Shown here in pieces: positions 1 through 8,361 of a DNA stretch of 64,000 nucleotides. Position numbers and translations under genes: made by a program. Location: positions 124,001-188,000 of the forward strand of contig JBQCHL010000006.1 of the NCBI GenBank assembly GCA_051954695.1, written 5' to 3'. This DNA is from Terrimonas_A sp051954695. GTDB taxonomy: Bacteria > Bacteroidota > Bacteroidia > Chitinophagales > Chitinophagaceae. Each line of letters begins with the position of its first letter. Within the stretch, counting starts at the first letter, position 1. The notes beneath the pieces are model-generated. The model saw nothing but the letters and a program-made list of their open reading frames with translations, was not told the origin of the DNA and did no database searches.

Positions 1-648
1 GATATATTCGTCGAAGGTTTTGTGATAGTCCAGGTGATCATGCGTGATATTGCTAAAAATGCCGCCATCGAACTCCAACCCTGTTATCCGGTGCTGGCTG
101 ATAGCATGCGAACTCACTTCCATGAACACATGTGTGCATTGCTCATCGGCCATTTGCTTCATCAGCTTATTCAAACTGATGGCATCGGGTGTGGTATGCG
201 TAGCAGGCACCACTTTTTCACCGATATGGTTATCAACCGTACTTAGCAACCCGCATTTATATCCCAGTGCTGAAAAGAGCTTATATAATAAGGTAGCGAT
301 GGTTGTTTTCCCATTCGTACCTGTTACGCCTACCACTTTCATTTTTGAAGATGGCTGGCCAAAAAAATTACTCGCTATATAACCTGCCGCCGCTGCACTG
401 TTCTCAACCTGCAGCAGGGTTACCCCTTCCCTCGGTGAAATCGCCGTTTCACTCACAATAGCTGTTGCACCGCTTTCAATTGCTTTTTCAATGAACTGGT
501 GCCCGTCTGCCGCTGCGCCTTTGATGGCGATGAACACAGTGCCGGGCTGCACCTTACGCGAATCGATCTGAATATCCTTTACCTCAATGTCTGTGCTTCC
601 GCTTACAGACCGGATACTTACCTTATATAGTATATCGCGTAATAACAA
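1..648 (-). CDS. murE: UDP-N-acetylmuramoyl-tripeptide synthetase MurE, 5' part (cut by window edge)
   Basis: Mur ligase that adds the third peptide residue (normally meso-diaminopimelate) to UDP-MurNAc-L-Ala-D-Glu in cytoplasmic peptidoglycan synthesis. The 216 visible codons hold the N-terminal substrate-binding domain (DIQIDSRKVQPG, then FIAIKGAAADGH) and the start of the ATPase domain with the P-loop GVTGTNGKTT near residue 110 and the HTTPD and SNITHDHLDYH motifs typical of MurE. The frame is open to position 1. After the last in-frame stop upstream, the only candidates are CTG, ATT and TTG; TTG at 648 is chosen, 22 nt after the ftsI stop. It is the last visible gene of the mraZ-rsmH-ftsL-ftsI-murE operon. 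Identity is secure; the exact start is not. Confidence 0.93.
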   Translation of the reverse strand, partial: MLLRDILYKVSIRSVSGSTDIEVKDIQIDSRKVQPGTVFIAIKGAAADGHQFIEKAIESGATAIVSETAISPREGVTLLQVENSAAAAGYIASNFFGQPSSKMKVVGVTGTNGKTTIATLLYKLFSALGYKCGLLSTVDNHIGEKVVPATHTTPDAISLNKLMKQMADEQCTHVFMEVSSHAISQHRITGLEFDGGIFSNITHDHLDYHKTFDEYI

Positions 649-670
649 AATCAGTTATTGGTTCTTATCG

Positions 671-2800
671 TTAGCTCAATTCAAGTACAACAGATGCTCC
701 TTTTGCAATCGCTTCACCGGGAGAAACAGACTGACTGCTTACTTTACCCTTTCCTTTCACAGAAACCTTAACCCCCATATTTTCCAGCAGGAACAATGCA
801 TCTTTCAATCCCATTCCCCTTACATTCGGCATCACCTGTTGCTTTACGGTTGCACTCCTGATCACCGGTTTATAGTTGGCTGCGTATACACTGCTCCAAC
901 TTCCCTGCGCAGCAGAATCCATATAACCAACATTTAATGCCTTATACACTGTTCTTATATCTTCTGTGTTGCCTGCATAAAAGAAGGCAGCACTGTCTTT
1001 TTTAGGTATGTATTGCGCCGGTTCTTTTTTATTCACATACATTGAATAGAGCTTCGTAGCGATCTCTTTGAAAACAGGTCCACTCAATGTTCCCCCGTAA
1101 TGAATGGCTGCATGAGGTTTACTTCTTATCACCACTATGCAGGTGTATTGCGGGTCGTTGGCAGGAAAATATCCTACAAAAGATGCCTGATACACGCCAT
1201 CATAATATTTTATGTTCCCATCTGCTACGTGTGCGGTCCCGGTTTTCCCAGCTATAGGAAAAGGCATGTCCTGAAACACCTTCTTGCCAGTTCCTTCCGA
1301 TATTACCGCTTCCATGCTTTGCCTTGCTGCTTTTACTACTTCCGGCTTAGTAATGTTTTCATCCAGCACAGTCGGCTCAAATTGCTTAACTATGATACCA
1401 TCCTGGCGGATACTGCTGACCAGGTAAGGCTTCACCATTACACCATTATTTGCGATTGCGTTGTATAATGCCAACGTGTGTAATGGACTCACCTGAAGGG
1501 CATAGCCAAAGCTCATCGTGATCATGTTCATCAATCCGCCACTGTTCTTTTCAAGGGGTGCCAGTCTTGGTTTGGGGATATTGGATAAGTCGACCGGTAC
1601 GGTCACATCCATGTGATATTTATGGAGGTATTCACGGAATTCTTTTGGATTTTGCGAGAATGCTTTTAAAGCCAGCTTACTCATTCCCACATTGGAGCTA
1701 TGCGCAAAACATTCTTTTACAGTCAGCACAGGCTTGGGAGAACGCTCAGCATCATTCACATTCCTCGGACCAACGATCATATGCCCTGCACTTCCCACTT
1801 CTACGAGATCATCCAGTTTGGATGTTCCTTTTTCAAGGATGGCCATCAGCGTCACGAGTTTGATGGTCGATCCCGGTTCTGTTACACGCAAAGCGTAGTT
1901 ATCATCTTCCCAGTAGCTTCCATCGGGCCGGCGGCCGAGGTTCGCCATGGCTTTGATCTTACCGGTCTTTGTTTCCATCACGATGCAACTGCCATACAGG
2001 GCTTCACTGGTTTCCATCATCCGCAGCAAAGCATTTTCAGATATGTCCTGTATGTTCACATCCAGTGTGGTGAAAATATCTTTACCATTTTCCGGTTCCA
2101 CCTGGAAGCCTTCCACAGGTATAGCGCCTCCTGAAGCGTATCTTACCAGCCTTTGTCCTTTTTGTCCTGTCAATAAACTATCATAGCTTTTTTCAAGCCC
2201 CACATTCTGCTTTTTCGCTTTGCCATTGCTGGCAATGTGTTCGCGTGAAAGGCCGATCGTTCTGTTGGCCAGCAAGCCGAATGGCAATAATCGTTTGCTG
2301 TTTTCTTCCACTATCACACCGCTCTTGTTCCTTCCGAGCTTTACCAGCGGGAATTGCCGGAAAGCTTTGTATTCTTCGAACGATATTTTTTTCTTTAATG
2401 GATAATAGCGGCTTTTTTTCCGGTATCCTTCTTTCAGTTCCGCTTTGTACTGGTTCACGCTTTTATCCCCGAAAAACTTTGAAAGAGCTATAGAAAATGA
2501 ATCCACATTTTCCCTGAACACTTTTCCGTTCTTATCGCGCAGTCCATCTGCCTGGAAATCGAGATAGATATCAAACTGCGGAAGGGAGGTGCTCAGCATC
2601 TGTCCGTCTTCACTGTAAATTGTTCCGCGGTCAGCATCCAGTTCCACAATACGCTGGTGCATACTGTCGCTCATGCTTCTCCAATGATCTCCTTCAATGC
2701 GCTGGATATAAAAAGCCTTTCCCAATATCAGCAGGCTTAGCACTACGATGCCAAGAAAGCTGAGATATACCCTCCACAATATGTCGCGCCGTGTTTCCAA
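671..2800 (-). CDS. ftsI: Penicillin-binding protein, FtsI/PBP3-type transpeptidase with C-terminal PASTA domain
   Basis: Septal peptidoglycan D,D-transpeptidase anchored in the inner membrane. One transmembrane helix (about residues 10-30) precedes the PBP dimerisation domain and the transpeptidase domain. The catalytic triad of motifs is visible: STIK near residue 313, SSN near 370 and KTGT near 520. The last 60 residues form one PASTA domain (VMPNVRGMGLKDALFLLEN), as is common in Bacteroidota FtsI. The length of 709 aa fits the PASTA-bearing form. The first codon is TTG: there is no ATG between the upstream stop and the conserved region. It lies 24 nt downstream of the ftsL-like gene and is probably cotranscribed with it and murE. 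The specific assignment as FtsI rather than another class B PBP rests on the cell wall cluster context. Confidence 0.94.
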   Translation of the reverse strand: METRRDILWRVYLSFLGIVVLSLLILGKAFYIQRIEGDHWRSMSDSMHQRIVELDADRGTIYSEDGQMLSTSLPQFDIYLDFQADGLRDKNGKVFRENVDSFSIALSKFFGDKSVNQYKAELKEGYRKKSRYYPLKKKISFEEYKAFRQFPLVKLGRNKSGVIVEENSKRLLPFGLLANRTIGLSREHIASNGKAKKQNVGLEKSYDSLLTGQKGQRLVRYASGGAIPVEGFQVEPENGKDIFTTLDVNIQDISENALLRMMETSEALYGSCIVMETKTGKIKAMANLGRRPDGSYWEDDNYALRVTEPGSTIKLVTLMAILEKGTSKLDDLVEVGSAGHMIVGPRNVNDAERSPKPVLTVKECFAHSSNVGMSKLALKAFSQNPKEFREYLHKYHMDVTVPVDLSNIPKPRLAPLEKNSGGLMNMITMSFGYALQVSPLHTLALYNAIANNGVMVKPYLVSSIRQDGIIVKQFEPTVLDENITKPEVVKAARQSMEAVISEGTGKKVFQDMPFPIAGKTGTAHVADGNIKYYDGVYQASFVGYFPANDPQYTCIVVIRSKPHAAIHYGGTLSGPVFKEIATKLYSMYVNKKEPAQYIPKKDSAAFFYAGNTEDIRTVYKALNVGYMDSAAQGSWSSVYAANYKPVIRSATVKQQVMPNVRGMGLKDALFLLENMGVKVSVKGKGKVSSQSVSPGEAIAKGASVVLELS

Positions 2801-2824
2801 ATTCCGCCCGCTTATTTACTCTTC

Positions 2825-3160
2825 TTACTTATTCATTTCTAGTACCACTGGTGGCTGCAAGAGTTCTTTCAACCCCAGCGGCTCCACTGCTTTCGCCATC
2901 TCGCTTTGCTTGCTGCGGAACATCACTTCACTCTTCACGGTTTTGTATTCATATTGGAGCTCTTTCACCTCACGTGATGTCCGTCCAATTTGCCGGATGG
3001 TTTTATCTGCATAGTGACCATTATATATATAGATCACTGCGAGGAACGTCAGGAAAAGAAAAAAGGGGATCTGCCGTACTACCGACTGGTAATTCAGCCA
3101 ACGCTTCCATCCCGGCGAACCGGGATGTTTTTCAGTTGAAGGCGTTGTTTTTTCTTCCAT
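2825..3160 (-). CDS. ftsL: FtsL-like division protein
   Basis: Small bitopic membrane protein of 111 aa with a basic cytoplasmic N-terminus, one hydrophobic segment (about residues 32-48, IPFFLFLTFLAVIYIYNG) and a periplasmic heptad-like coiled coil (REVKELQYEYKTVKSEVMF). This is the architecture of FtsL, which scaffolds FtsQ/B and FtsW/I at the septum. FtsL sequences are poorly conserved, so the assignment rests on shape and on position between rsmH and ftsI, where ftsL is normally found. It sits 24 nt upstream of ftsI. The gap to rsmH (116 nt) is longer and holds an AT-rich palindrome. Confidence 0.8.
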   Translation of the reverse strand: MEEKTTPSTEKHPGSPGWKRWLNYQSVVRQIPFFLFLTFLAVIYIYNGHYADKTIRQIGRTSREVKELQYEYKTVKSEVMFRSKQSEMAKAVEPLGLKELLQPPVVLEMNK

Positions 3161-3214
3161 TTCGTTCCGTTTATAATAACTCGTCCAGTTATTGTCTGAT
3201 ATTAAGCGTTTAAT

Positions 3215-3282
3215 GTTTAAAAGTTTAAGGGATTAAAGCCTGATCTCCTAACATTAAATCTTGAAACTTTAAACTTTTAAAC
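3215..3282. repeat. AT-rich palindromic intergenic repeat (family 2, copy 1)
   Basis: Inverted repeat with arms GTTTAAAAGTTTAA (3215-3228) and TTAAACTTTTAAAC (3269-3282), 40 nt apart. The second arm overlaps the rsmH stop codon by 6 nt. It lies inside the mraZ-rsmH-ftsL operon between rsmH and ftsL. The same core occurs in a longer palindrome at 60019-60079. It could form a hairpin in the polycistronic mRNA and modulate expression of the distal genes. Confidence 0.7.
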
Positions 3283-4191
3283 CATCATTACTTTTTCTGC
3301 TACCCTGAGCTTGGAGCTCCTCGAGCGTGAATTCCGTTTTAGTTCTTTGTCTGTTGGCACCACTGGTTTTTTGGTGATCACTTTCAGTTCATTCACCGGT
3401 TCGTCATTGATAAAGGGATTTGTTTCCGGCTCATCGAAACTGCCACGGCGGAAAAAGTTTTTGACCAGCCTGTCTTCTAAAGAATGGAAAGTGATGATGG
3501 CTGCACGGCCACCTGGTTTCAGTAGTTTGGGAAGCTGTTGCAACATTTCTTTCAACGCACCTAACTCGTCATTCACTTCAATGCGCAAAGCCTGGAAAAC
3601 CTGGGCAAAATACTTATGAGGATTTCCTTTTACCACTTCACGGAGGGCATTCTTAAAAGCGTCGATTGTTTTGAGCGACACCTGGTTTCTGACAGCCACG
3701 ATCTTGCGGGCCAGTGTTTTTGAATTGGTGACTTCACCATACTGCTCAAATATTTTGTGTAGTTGAGCTTCGGTATAGGTGTTCACTACTTCAAAAGCTG
3801 TAAGCGGCTGCCGCTGGTCCATACGCATATCCAGGTTGCCATCGAAACGGGTGGAAAATCCACGTGCCGCTTCATCAAACTGGTGACTGCTTACGCCAAG
3901 ATCGGCCATGATGCCATCAACAGCACTTACCTGGTGCAGGCGGAGAAAACGTTGAAGGTGGCGGAAATTATGCGGCACAAAGATCACACGCGTATCATCG
4001 GGCAGGTTTCTTTTGGCATCTTCATCCTGGTCAAACACGATGAGCTTGCCTTCAGGTCCCAGCTTTTCCAGTATTGCCCGCGAATGACCGCCGCCGCCGA
4101 ATGTGCAGTCTACATAAATGCCTTGCGGCTGTATATGCAGGGCTTCAATCGTTTCTTCCAGCAAAACAGGTATGTGGTATTGCTCTTCCAT
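3277..4191 (-). CDS. rsmH: 16S rRNA (cytosine(1402)-N(4))-methyltransferase RsmH (MraW)
   Basis: SAM-dependent methyltransferase that N4-methylates C1402 in the decoding centre of 16S rRNA. The N-terminus carries HIPVLLEETIEAL and the SAM-binding loop DCTFGGGGHSRAILE (residues 29-43). LGVSSHQFDEAARGFS and FRLNDEL-type helices (QALRIEVNDELGAL) are family hallmarks, as is the C-terminal ITFHSLEDRLVKNFF. The length of 304 aa is normal. The gene follows mraZ by 6 nt, the classic head of the division cell wall cluster, and is presumably controlled by MraZ. Confidence 0.97.
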   Translation of the reverse strand: MEEQYHIPVLLEETIEALHIQPQGIYVDCTFGGGGHSRAILEKLGPEGKLIVFDQDEDAKRNLPDDTRVIFVPHNFRHLQRFLRLHQVSAVDGIMADLGVSSHQFDEAARGFSTRFDGNLDMRMDQRQPLTAFEVVNTYTEAQLHKIFEQYGEVTNSKTLARKIVAVRNQVSLKTIDAFKNALREVVKGNPHKYFAQVFQALRIEVNDELGALKEMLQQLPKLLKPGGRAAIITFHSLEDRLVKNFFRRGSFDEPETNPFINDEPVNELKVITKKPVVPTDKELKRNSRSRSSKLRVAEKVMMV

Positions 4192-4197
4192 AGTACG

Positions 4198-4665
4198 CTA
4201 ATTACCATTCGGGTTGTTCGCGTTATCGACCATTACCTGCTTGGCCAGCTTGCTGAATGCTTCCGGTGAGAATGAATCAAAGAACTGTTTGTACTTATTA
4301 CTATCCCAGATTTCAATTTTATCGCCTGCCGCTACCAACACAATGTCTTTCTGCAGATCGGCATGAGCTTTCAGGTTGGGCGGTACCAGCAGCCTGCCTG
4401 CACTGTCCGGCTCCACGTAAGTGGCACCATTCAGGAAATACCGCCGGAACTCTCTCGCCTGGGGATCAAAATCGTTCAGGCCTTTAATCCTGGCGAACAG
4501 AGGCTCCCAATTTTTCACAGGGTACAGACTCAAACATTTTTCAAACCCCCTGTTGATAACAAAGCGGTGTTGCTCTTCTTCCGGGAGCTGCTTTTTGAAG
4601 CCGACCGGTAGAAGAAAACGCCCCTTCGCGTCCAAAGTAGCCTCGAATTCTCCGAGAAAGTCCAT
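4198..4665 (-). CDS. mraZ: Transcriptional regulator MraZ
   Basis: First gene of the division and cell wall operon. MraZ is an AbrB/SpoVT-fold DNA-binding ring protein that in other bacteria represses its own operon. Two SpoVT-AbrB repeats are visible: LGEFEATLDAKGRFLLP at the N-terminus and ATYVEPDSAGRLLVP near residues 80-95. The 155 aa length is typical. The ATG at 4665 is followed directly by the conserved start of the family. Upstream, on the same strand, three GTG triplets recur exactly every 10 bp (4697-4726), which resembles the direct-repeat operators bound by MraZ elsewhere. Confidence 0.96.
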   Translation of the reverse strand: MDFLGEFEATLDAKGRFLLPVGFKKQLPEEEQHRFVINRGFEKCLSLYPVKNWEPLFARIKGLNDFDPQAREFRRYFLNGATYVEPDSAGRLLVPPNLKAHADLQKDIVLVAAGDKIEIWDSNKYKQFFDSFSPEAFSKLAKQVMVDNANNPNGN

Positions 4666-4696
4666 CAGTATCAGGGAATTGAATCAATTTTTCTGC

Positions 4697-4736
4697 TAAT
4701 TCACACAAAATAACACTTTTTCCCACTTCAGACCCA
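4697..4736 (-). promoter_or_regulatory. Putative MraZ operator: GTG repeats with a 10-bp period
   Basis: Read on the minus strand toward mraZ, GTG occurs at 4726, 4716 and 4706, exactly 10 bp apart, in units GTGGGAAAAA, GTGTTATTTT and GTGTGAATTA. A related unit starting TGGG lies one step further upstream (4736). MraZ of E. coli binds TGGGN repeats spaced by 5 nt and the mycoplasma protein binds AAAGTG-type repeats, so the periodicity and core fit. The site ends 32 nt before the mraZ start, where it could overlap the promoter. Function is inferred. Confidence 0.6.
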
Positions 4737-4834
4737 AATTTTCACTCTTTTATTTTTTCCACAGCAAAATTTTTCTTATAGACGGTACCAGTAGAGGCTT
4801 TCAGCGGTTTTTGGTAAAAAATTGATCGAAATGC

Positions 4835-4873
4835 CGTGGATTACCTGTGGATTACGGTGGATAACCGGTGAAT
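4835..4873 (+). repeat. Direct-repeat array with GTGGAT core (DnaA-box-like or second MraZ-like site)
   Basis: On the plus strand GTG recurs at 4836, 4847, 4857 and 4868 (spacing 11, 10, 11), with units GTGGATTACCT, GTGGATTACG, GTGGATAACCG and GTGAATTGC. Two embedded 9-mers, TGTGGATTA (4846-4854) and GGTGGATAA (4856-4864), are each one base from the inverted DnaA box TGTGGATAA. Both readings, DnaA cluster or an operator facing queA, are open. Confidence 0.6.
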
Positions 4874-4939
4874 TGCAAAACTAGAGCAGGTTTATCGCCT
4901 TTAAAAGGACTGTTTATACACCGGTCTGCATAAGCTTAC

Positions 4940-4947
4940 TACCTTTG
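4940..4947 (+). promoter_or_regulatory. Putative -7 promoter element of queA
   Basis: TACCTTTG matches the Bacteroidota -7 consensus TAnnTTTG. It lies 38 nt before the queA ATG. No clear TTG -33 element is seen at the usual spacing. Confidence 0.45.
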
Positions 4948-4985
4948 CAGCTCACTAAAGCAACAGTTAGTTGCACCCCTGAACA

Positions 4986-6200
4986 ATGCATCCAAAAAAT
5001 CTATCCATTGCCGGATTCAGCTATGAGCTTCCTGCTGACCGGATCGCAGAATATCCGCTTCATCCCAGGGACCTTTCCAAACTCCTTATCTATAAAAAAG
5101 GAATTATCAGCGAAAGCAGGTATTCGGATATCAGTTCTCATTTGCCGGAAAAGTCATTGCTTGTTTTCAACAATACCAAAGTGGTGGAAGCACGCTTACT
5201 GTTTCAAAAACCTTCCGGTGGCATCATTGAGATATTTTGCCTCGAACCGCATGAACAGTACAGCGATATCAGTACTGCTTTGCAACAAAACGGTAAAGTG
5301 TGGTGGCAATGCCTGGTAGGTGGCGCTTCCAAATGGAAACCAGGACAGGTGCTGCAAAAAAGAATAAGCAGCAACGGAGAAGAAATTGACCTGGAAGCAC
5401 GGTATATTGAAAAGAAAGCGGGAAGCTTCATCATTGAACTTTCCTGGCAGCCGGCTGCAATGAGTTTTGCAGAACTGTTGCATCATGCAGGAGCAATTCC
5501 CCTGCCACCTTATATCAAACGAAAAGCGACAGCAACAGATAGTGAAACCTATCAAACGATCTATGCAAAGATGGATGGCTCTGTAGCTGCGCCTACTGCA
5601 GGACTTCATTTCACAGAGAACATTTTTCAGCGACTCCGGGAAAAAAAAATCAGCACAACTTATGTTACGCTGCATGTAGGTGCAGGCACATTCAAGCCTG
5701 TGAAAGCCGATATACTGGAAGATCATGAAATGCATGCAGAGTTTATAGATGTACCTGCAACATTGATCCGTCAATTGATTGAAAGCATTGATAAACCTGT
5801 TATTCCTGTTGGCACTACATCCATGCGCACTATTGAAAGTTTATACTGGTTGGGAGTGAAACTGGCTGATGAAGAAGAAATAAATGGCCTTGCTCAATGG
5901 GAAGTATATGATCATCCCATACAGGATATGCCCGCAAAAGAAGCGTTGGGTAATTTATTAAAATGGATGGAAAAAAATAAGATGGAACGATTGATCACAA
6001 AAACACAGATCATTATCGCACCAGGCTATAAGTTCAGGATTGCAAAAGGATTAATAACGAATTTTCATCAGCCGCAATCTACTTTACTATTGTTGATCGC
6101 TGCATTGATGGGAGATGATTGGAAGTCAATGTATCAGTATGCACTGAAAAATGATTTCCGGTTTTTGAGTTATGGGGATGGATGCCTGATTCTTCCTTAG
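4986..6200 (+). CDS. queA: S-adenosylmethionine:tRNA ribosyltransferase-isomerase QueA family
   Basis: QueA transfers the ribosyl part of SAM to preQ1 in tRNA, giving epoxyqueuosine in the queuosine pathway. Family motifs occur in order: FSYELPADRIAEYPL (residues 11-25), FNNTKVVEARL, SVAAPTAGLHFT near residue 200, YVTLHVGAGTFKPVKADILE, GTTSMRTIES, TNFHQPQSTLLLL and the C-terminal FRFLSYGDG. At 404 aa it is some 50 residues longer than typical QueA (about 340-355), mostly through insertions in the first half, so it may be the longer Bacteroidota paralogue rather than the housekeeping enzyme. No other queuosine gene is in the window. It converges with the histidine kinase gene, leaving 4 nt between the stops. 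Confidence 0.85.
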   Translation: MHPKNLSIAGFSYELPADRIAEYPLHPRDLSKLLIYKKGIISESRYSDISSHLPEKSLLVFNNTKVVEARLLFQKPSGGIIEIFCLEPHEQYSDISTALQQNGKVWWQCLVGGASKWKPGQVLQKRISSNGEEIDLEARYIEKKAGSFIIELSWQPAAMSFAELLHHAGAIPLPPYIKRKATATDSETYQTIYAKMDGSVAAPTAGLHFTENIFQRLREKKISTTYVTLHVGAGTFKPVKADILEDHEMHAEFIDVPATLIRQLIESIDKPVIPVGTTSMRTIESLYWLGVKLADEEEINGLAQWEVYDHPIQDMPAKEALGNLLKWMEKNKMERLITKTQIIIAPGYKFRIAKGLITNFHQPQSTLLLLIAALMGDDWKSMYQYALKNDFRFLSYGDGCLILP

Positions 6201-6204
6201 AGTA

Positions 6205-7560
6205 TCAATGCTTTTTCAACGGGAATTGCAACGTGAATATACTCCCCTTACCCAGGGTGCTATCCACTTTTATCTCTCCTCCATGCGCCTGCACCATTGT
6301 TTTCACATAGCTTAATCCCAGTCCAAACCCTTTTACATTGTGTAGATTGCCTGTATGTGCACGATAGAACCGTTCAAACACTCTTTTCACTGTTTCCTTG
6401 CTCATACCAATACCATTATCTTCTACCCGCACAAACAGGAATTTATCATTTGATTGTGTGCTGATCTTCAACTGTACCGGTGTATTTTCCTTTGAATATT
6501 TCACCGCATTATCCACCAGGTTATTGATCAGGTTGGAAAAATGCACTTCATCAGCATTGATCTGATCGTTCTCTGCATTCAGCAAAATTTCGGCCTTGCC
6601 TTGTTTTTCCTGCAATTGCAATGCGAAATTGTCTACCACATCCTTGATCACATCATGCACATGCAGCGGTTGCAGGTTCAGGTTCACTTCCTGCTTTTCC
6701 AGTTGCGATGCTTTAAGAATAGTTTCCACCTGCCGGTTCATCCGTTGGTTCTCTTCTTTGATGATAGAACTGAAATAACCGATCTTCTCCCTGTTCTGCA
6801 GCACTTTTTCATTCTTCATTGCATCCACGGCCAGTGATATGGTAGCGATCGGCGTTTTAAATTCATGCGTCATGTTATTGATGAAATCATTTTTGATCTC
6901 ACCCAGTTTTTTCTGGCGGAGCATGGTATGCACAGTGAGGTAGAATGCTGCAATGATGATGATAGTGAAAAGGATTGCCATGGCAATTGGCATGCGCAGT
7001 TCTTTCAATGCAAAATTTTTCCAGTTGATGGCCAGTACGGTCAGTGTTTCATCCACGGCCAGGTTTTCTGCAGCAGATCCGCTTGGCGCCAGCAGCAATA
7101 CTCCCCTCGACCAGTTGTTGACCGTGTCTTCATATTCCACAGAAAATCTTTTGGAGATGCGTTCAACTGTTCCTATGACAGAGTTATTGCGCATGCTTCC
7201 TACAGAAAGCAGGAATTCAAACTTCATCCCGTCCAACTGCACAGCATGAAATGCTGCAGTTATTTTACTTTCCAGCTCCACAGCAGTGAACCGCTTGCCG
7301 ATCGTTATCGGCCGGAGCATTTCCATAGTAAACTCTTCGGGAAAAAGATTATTTGACTGGGAAGATATCCGGTTGTTCCAGTAGCTGCCTTTATACTGAT
7401 TCAGCTCTTCTCCTACAATGCTGACAGCTTTTTCTATCTTTTCCTTTACCTGCTCCTCTTTCAGCAGTATCATATTCTTAAGCCAGGATAATTGTATAAC
7501 GATGATCCCGATCAGCGAGATGCTGATAAGTATAATGATAATGGTAAATATTTTTTTCAA
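6205..7560 (-). CDS. Orphan sensor histidine kinase
   Basis: Membrane-bound two-component sensor kinase of 451 aa. Two transmembrane helices (about residues 5-27 and 192-213) flank a periplasmic sensor region of about 160 residues. The cytoplasmic part has the H box MTHEFKTPIATIS (His near 233), N box NLVDNAVKY, G1 box VEDNGIGM and G2 box GFGLGLSYV. No HAMP domain is evident. No response regulator lies next to it: the genes on both sides run on the other strand. The start is TTG at 7560; a stop lies four codons upstream and no ATG is available. The signal sensed cannot be predicted. Confidence 0.92.
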   Translation of the reverse strand: MKKIFTIIIILISISLIGIIVIQLSWLKNMILLKEEQVKEKIEKAVSIVGEELNQYKGSYWNNRISSQSNNLFPEEFTMEMLRPITIGKRFTAVELESKITAAFHAVQLDGMKFEFLLSVGSMRNNSVIGTVERISKRFSVEYEDTVNNWSRGVLLLAPSGSAAENLAVDETLTVLAINWKNFALKELRMPIAMAILFTIIIIAAFYLTVHTMLRQKKLGEIKNDFINNMTHEFKTPIATISLAVDAMKNEKVLQNREKIGYFSSIIKEENQRMNRQVETILKASQLEKQEVNLNLQPLHVHDVIKDVVDNFALQLQEKQGKAEILLNAENDQINADEVHFSNLINNLVDNAVKYSKENTPVQLKISTQSNDKFLFVRVEDNGIGMSKETVKRVFERFYRAHTGNLHNVKGFGLGLSYVKTMVQAHGGEIKVDSTLGKGSIFTLQFPLKKH

Positions 7561-7772
7561 GACAACTGCTTATTTAGCGGAAAGATAAAAGGTTTTACTT
7601 ATACAATCCTGCAAAAATACTATACATGCGGTGCCTGGCTAAGCCTGTTGTGCTCCGACAGCAGATTTTAACTTGGCTTTTACTTTGCTGGGTAGGACTG
7701 GCGGTTTTATGGCAAAATATCTGCCCGCTAACCAGGATTTTAAAAAAAGATTTTATATCCCTAAATTGAAGA

Positions 7773-8324
7773 ATGATTGAACCCGGCCCAGGCATATTAC
7801 TGATAGCAGACCCTTTTTTAAAGGACCCTAATTTTCTCCGTACGGTAGTCTTCCTCTGTGAGCATAATGAAGAAGGCAGCTTTGGGTTTGTGATCAACCG
7901 GCCTTACGACAGTACGCTGGATGAACTGATCCCTGATATGGAAGGGTACTCTTTGCCGGTTTACTATGGCGGCCCGGTGCAGATGAACACCATTCATTTT
8001 TTGCATCAATGCCCTGAAGAAATCCCCGGCGGTGTGGAAGTGATGAAAGGCCTGTATTGGGGCGGTGATTTTGAAAAAGCGATGGAACTGGTGAGGTCAG
8101 GTAATGCCGAAACTTCGAAGATCCGTTTCTTTATCGGTTATTCCGGCTGGGGAGAAAGTCAATTGCAGGAAGAGCTTAAAGAAAAATCATGGCTCACTGT
8201 CAATGCCACCCGCAAACTCGTTTTCCCTGACAAGATCGAAGATATCTGGAAAGATGCGCTCAAGCACCTCGGCGGGGATTATGAAATGATGATTCATTTT
8301 CCGATCGACCCGCAACTGAATTGA
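7773..8324 (+). CDS. YqgE/AlgH family protein (UPF0301)
   Basis: Soluble protein of 183 aa in the YqgE/AlgH family, whose biochemical role is not settled. The family start is clear (GPGILLIADPFLKDPNFLRTV), followed by VVFLCEHNEEGSFGFVINRP and YYGGPVQ. FFIGYSGWGESQL near residue 125 is another hallmark. No partner gene is adjacent: the kinase upstream is divergent and the DUF4197 gene lies 165 nt downstream across a palindromic repeat. Confidence 0.92.
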   Translation: MIEPGPGILLIADPFLKDPNFLRTVVFLCEHNEEGSFGFVINRPYDSTLDELIPDMEGYSLPVYYGGPVQMNTIHFLHQCPEEIPGGVEVMKGLYWGGDFEKAMELVRSGNAETSKIRFFIGYSGWGESQLQEELKEKSWLTVNATRKLVFPDKIEDIWKDALKHLGGDYEMMIHFPIDPQLN

Positions 8325-8361
8325 TTCCCACTATTTAGTTTATATGCCCATCCAAATATTT

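Larger units (their letters stand above)
4666..4985. other. Divergent intergenic region between mraZ and queA
   Basis: This 320-bp AT-rich region has no credible gene. It holds the proposed MraZ operator (4697-4736), a 9-mer TTTTCCACA at 4755-4763 one base away from a DnaA box, a direct-repeat array with GTGGAT cores (4835-4873) and a -7-type element upstream of queA (4940-4947). Confidence 0.7.

Noticed and set aside
4835..4873. Chromosomal origin (oriC) at the GTGGAT array
   Set aside because: DnaA boxes are degenerate, there is no dnaA or dnaN nearby and no AT-rich unwinding element is evident, so origin function is not claimed.
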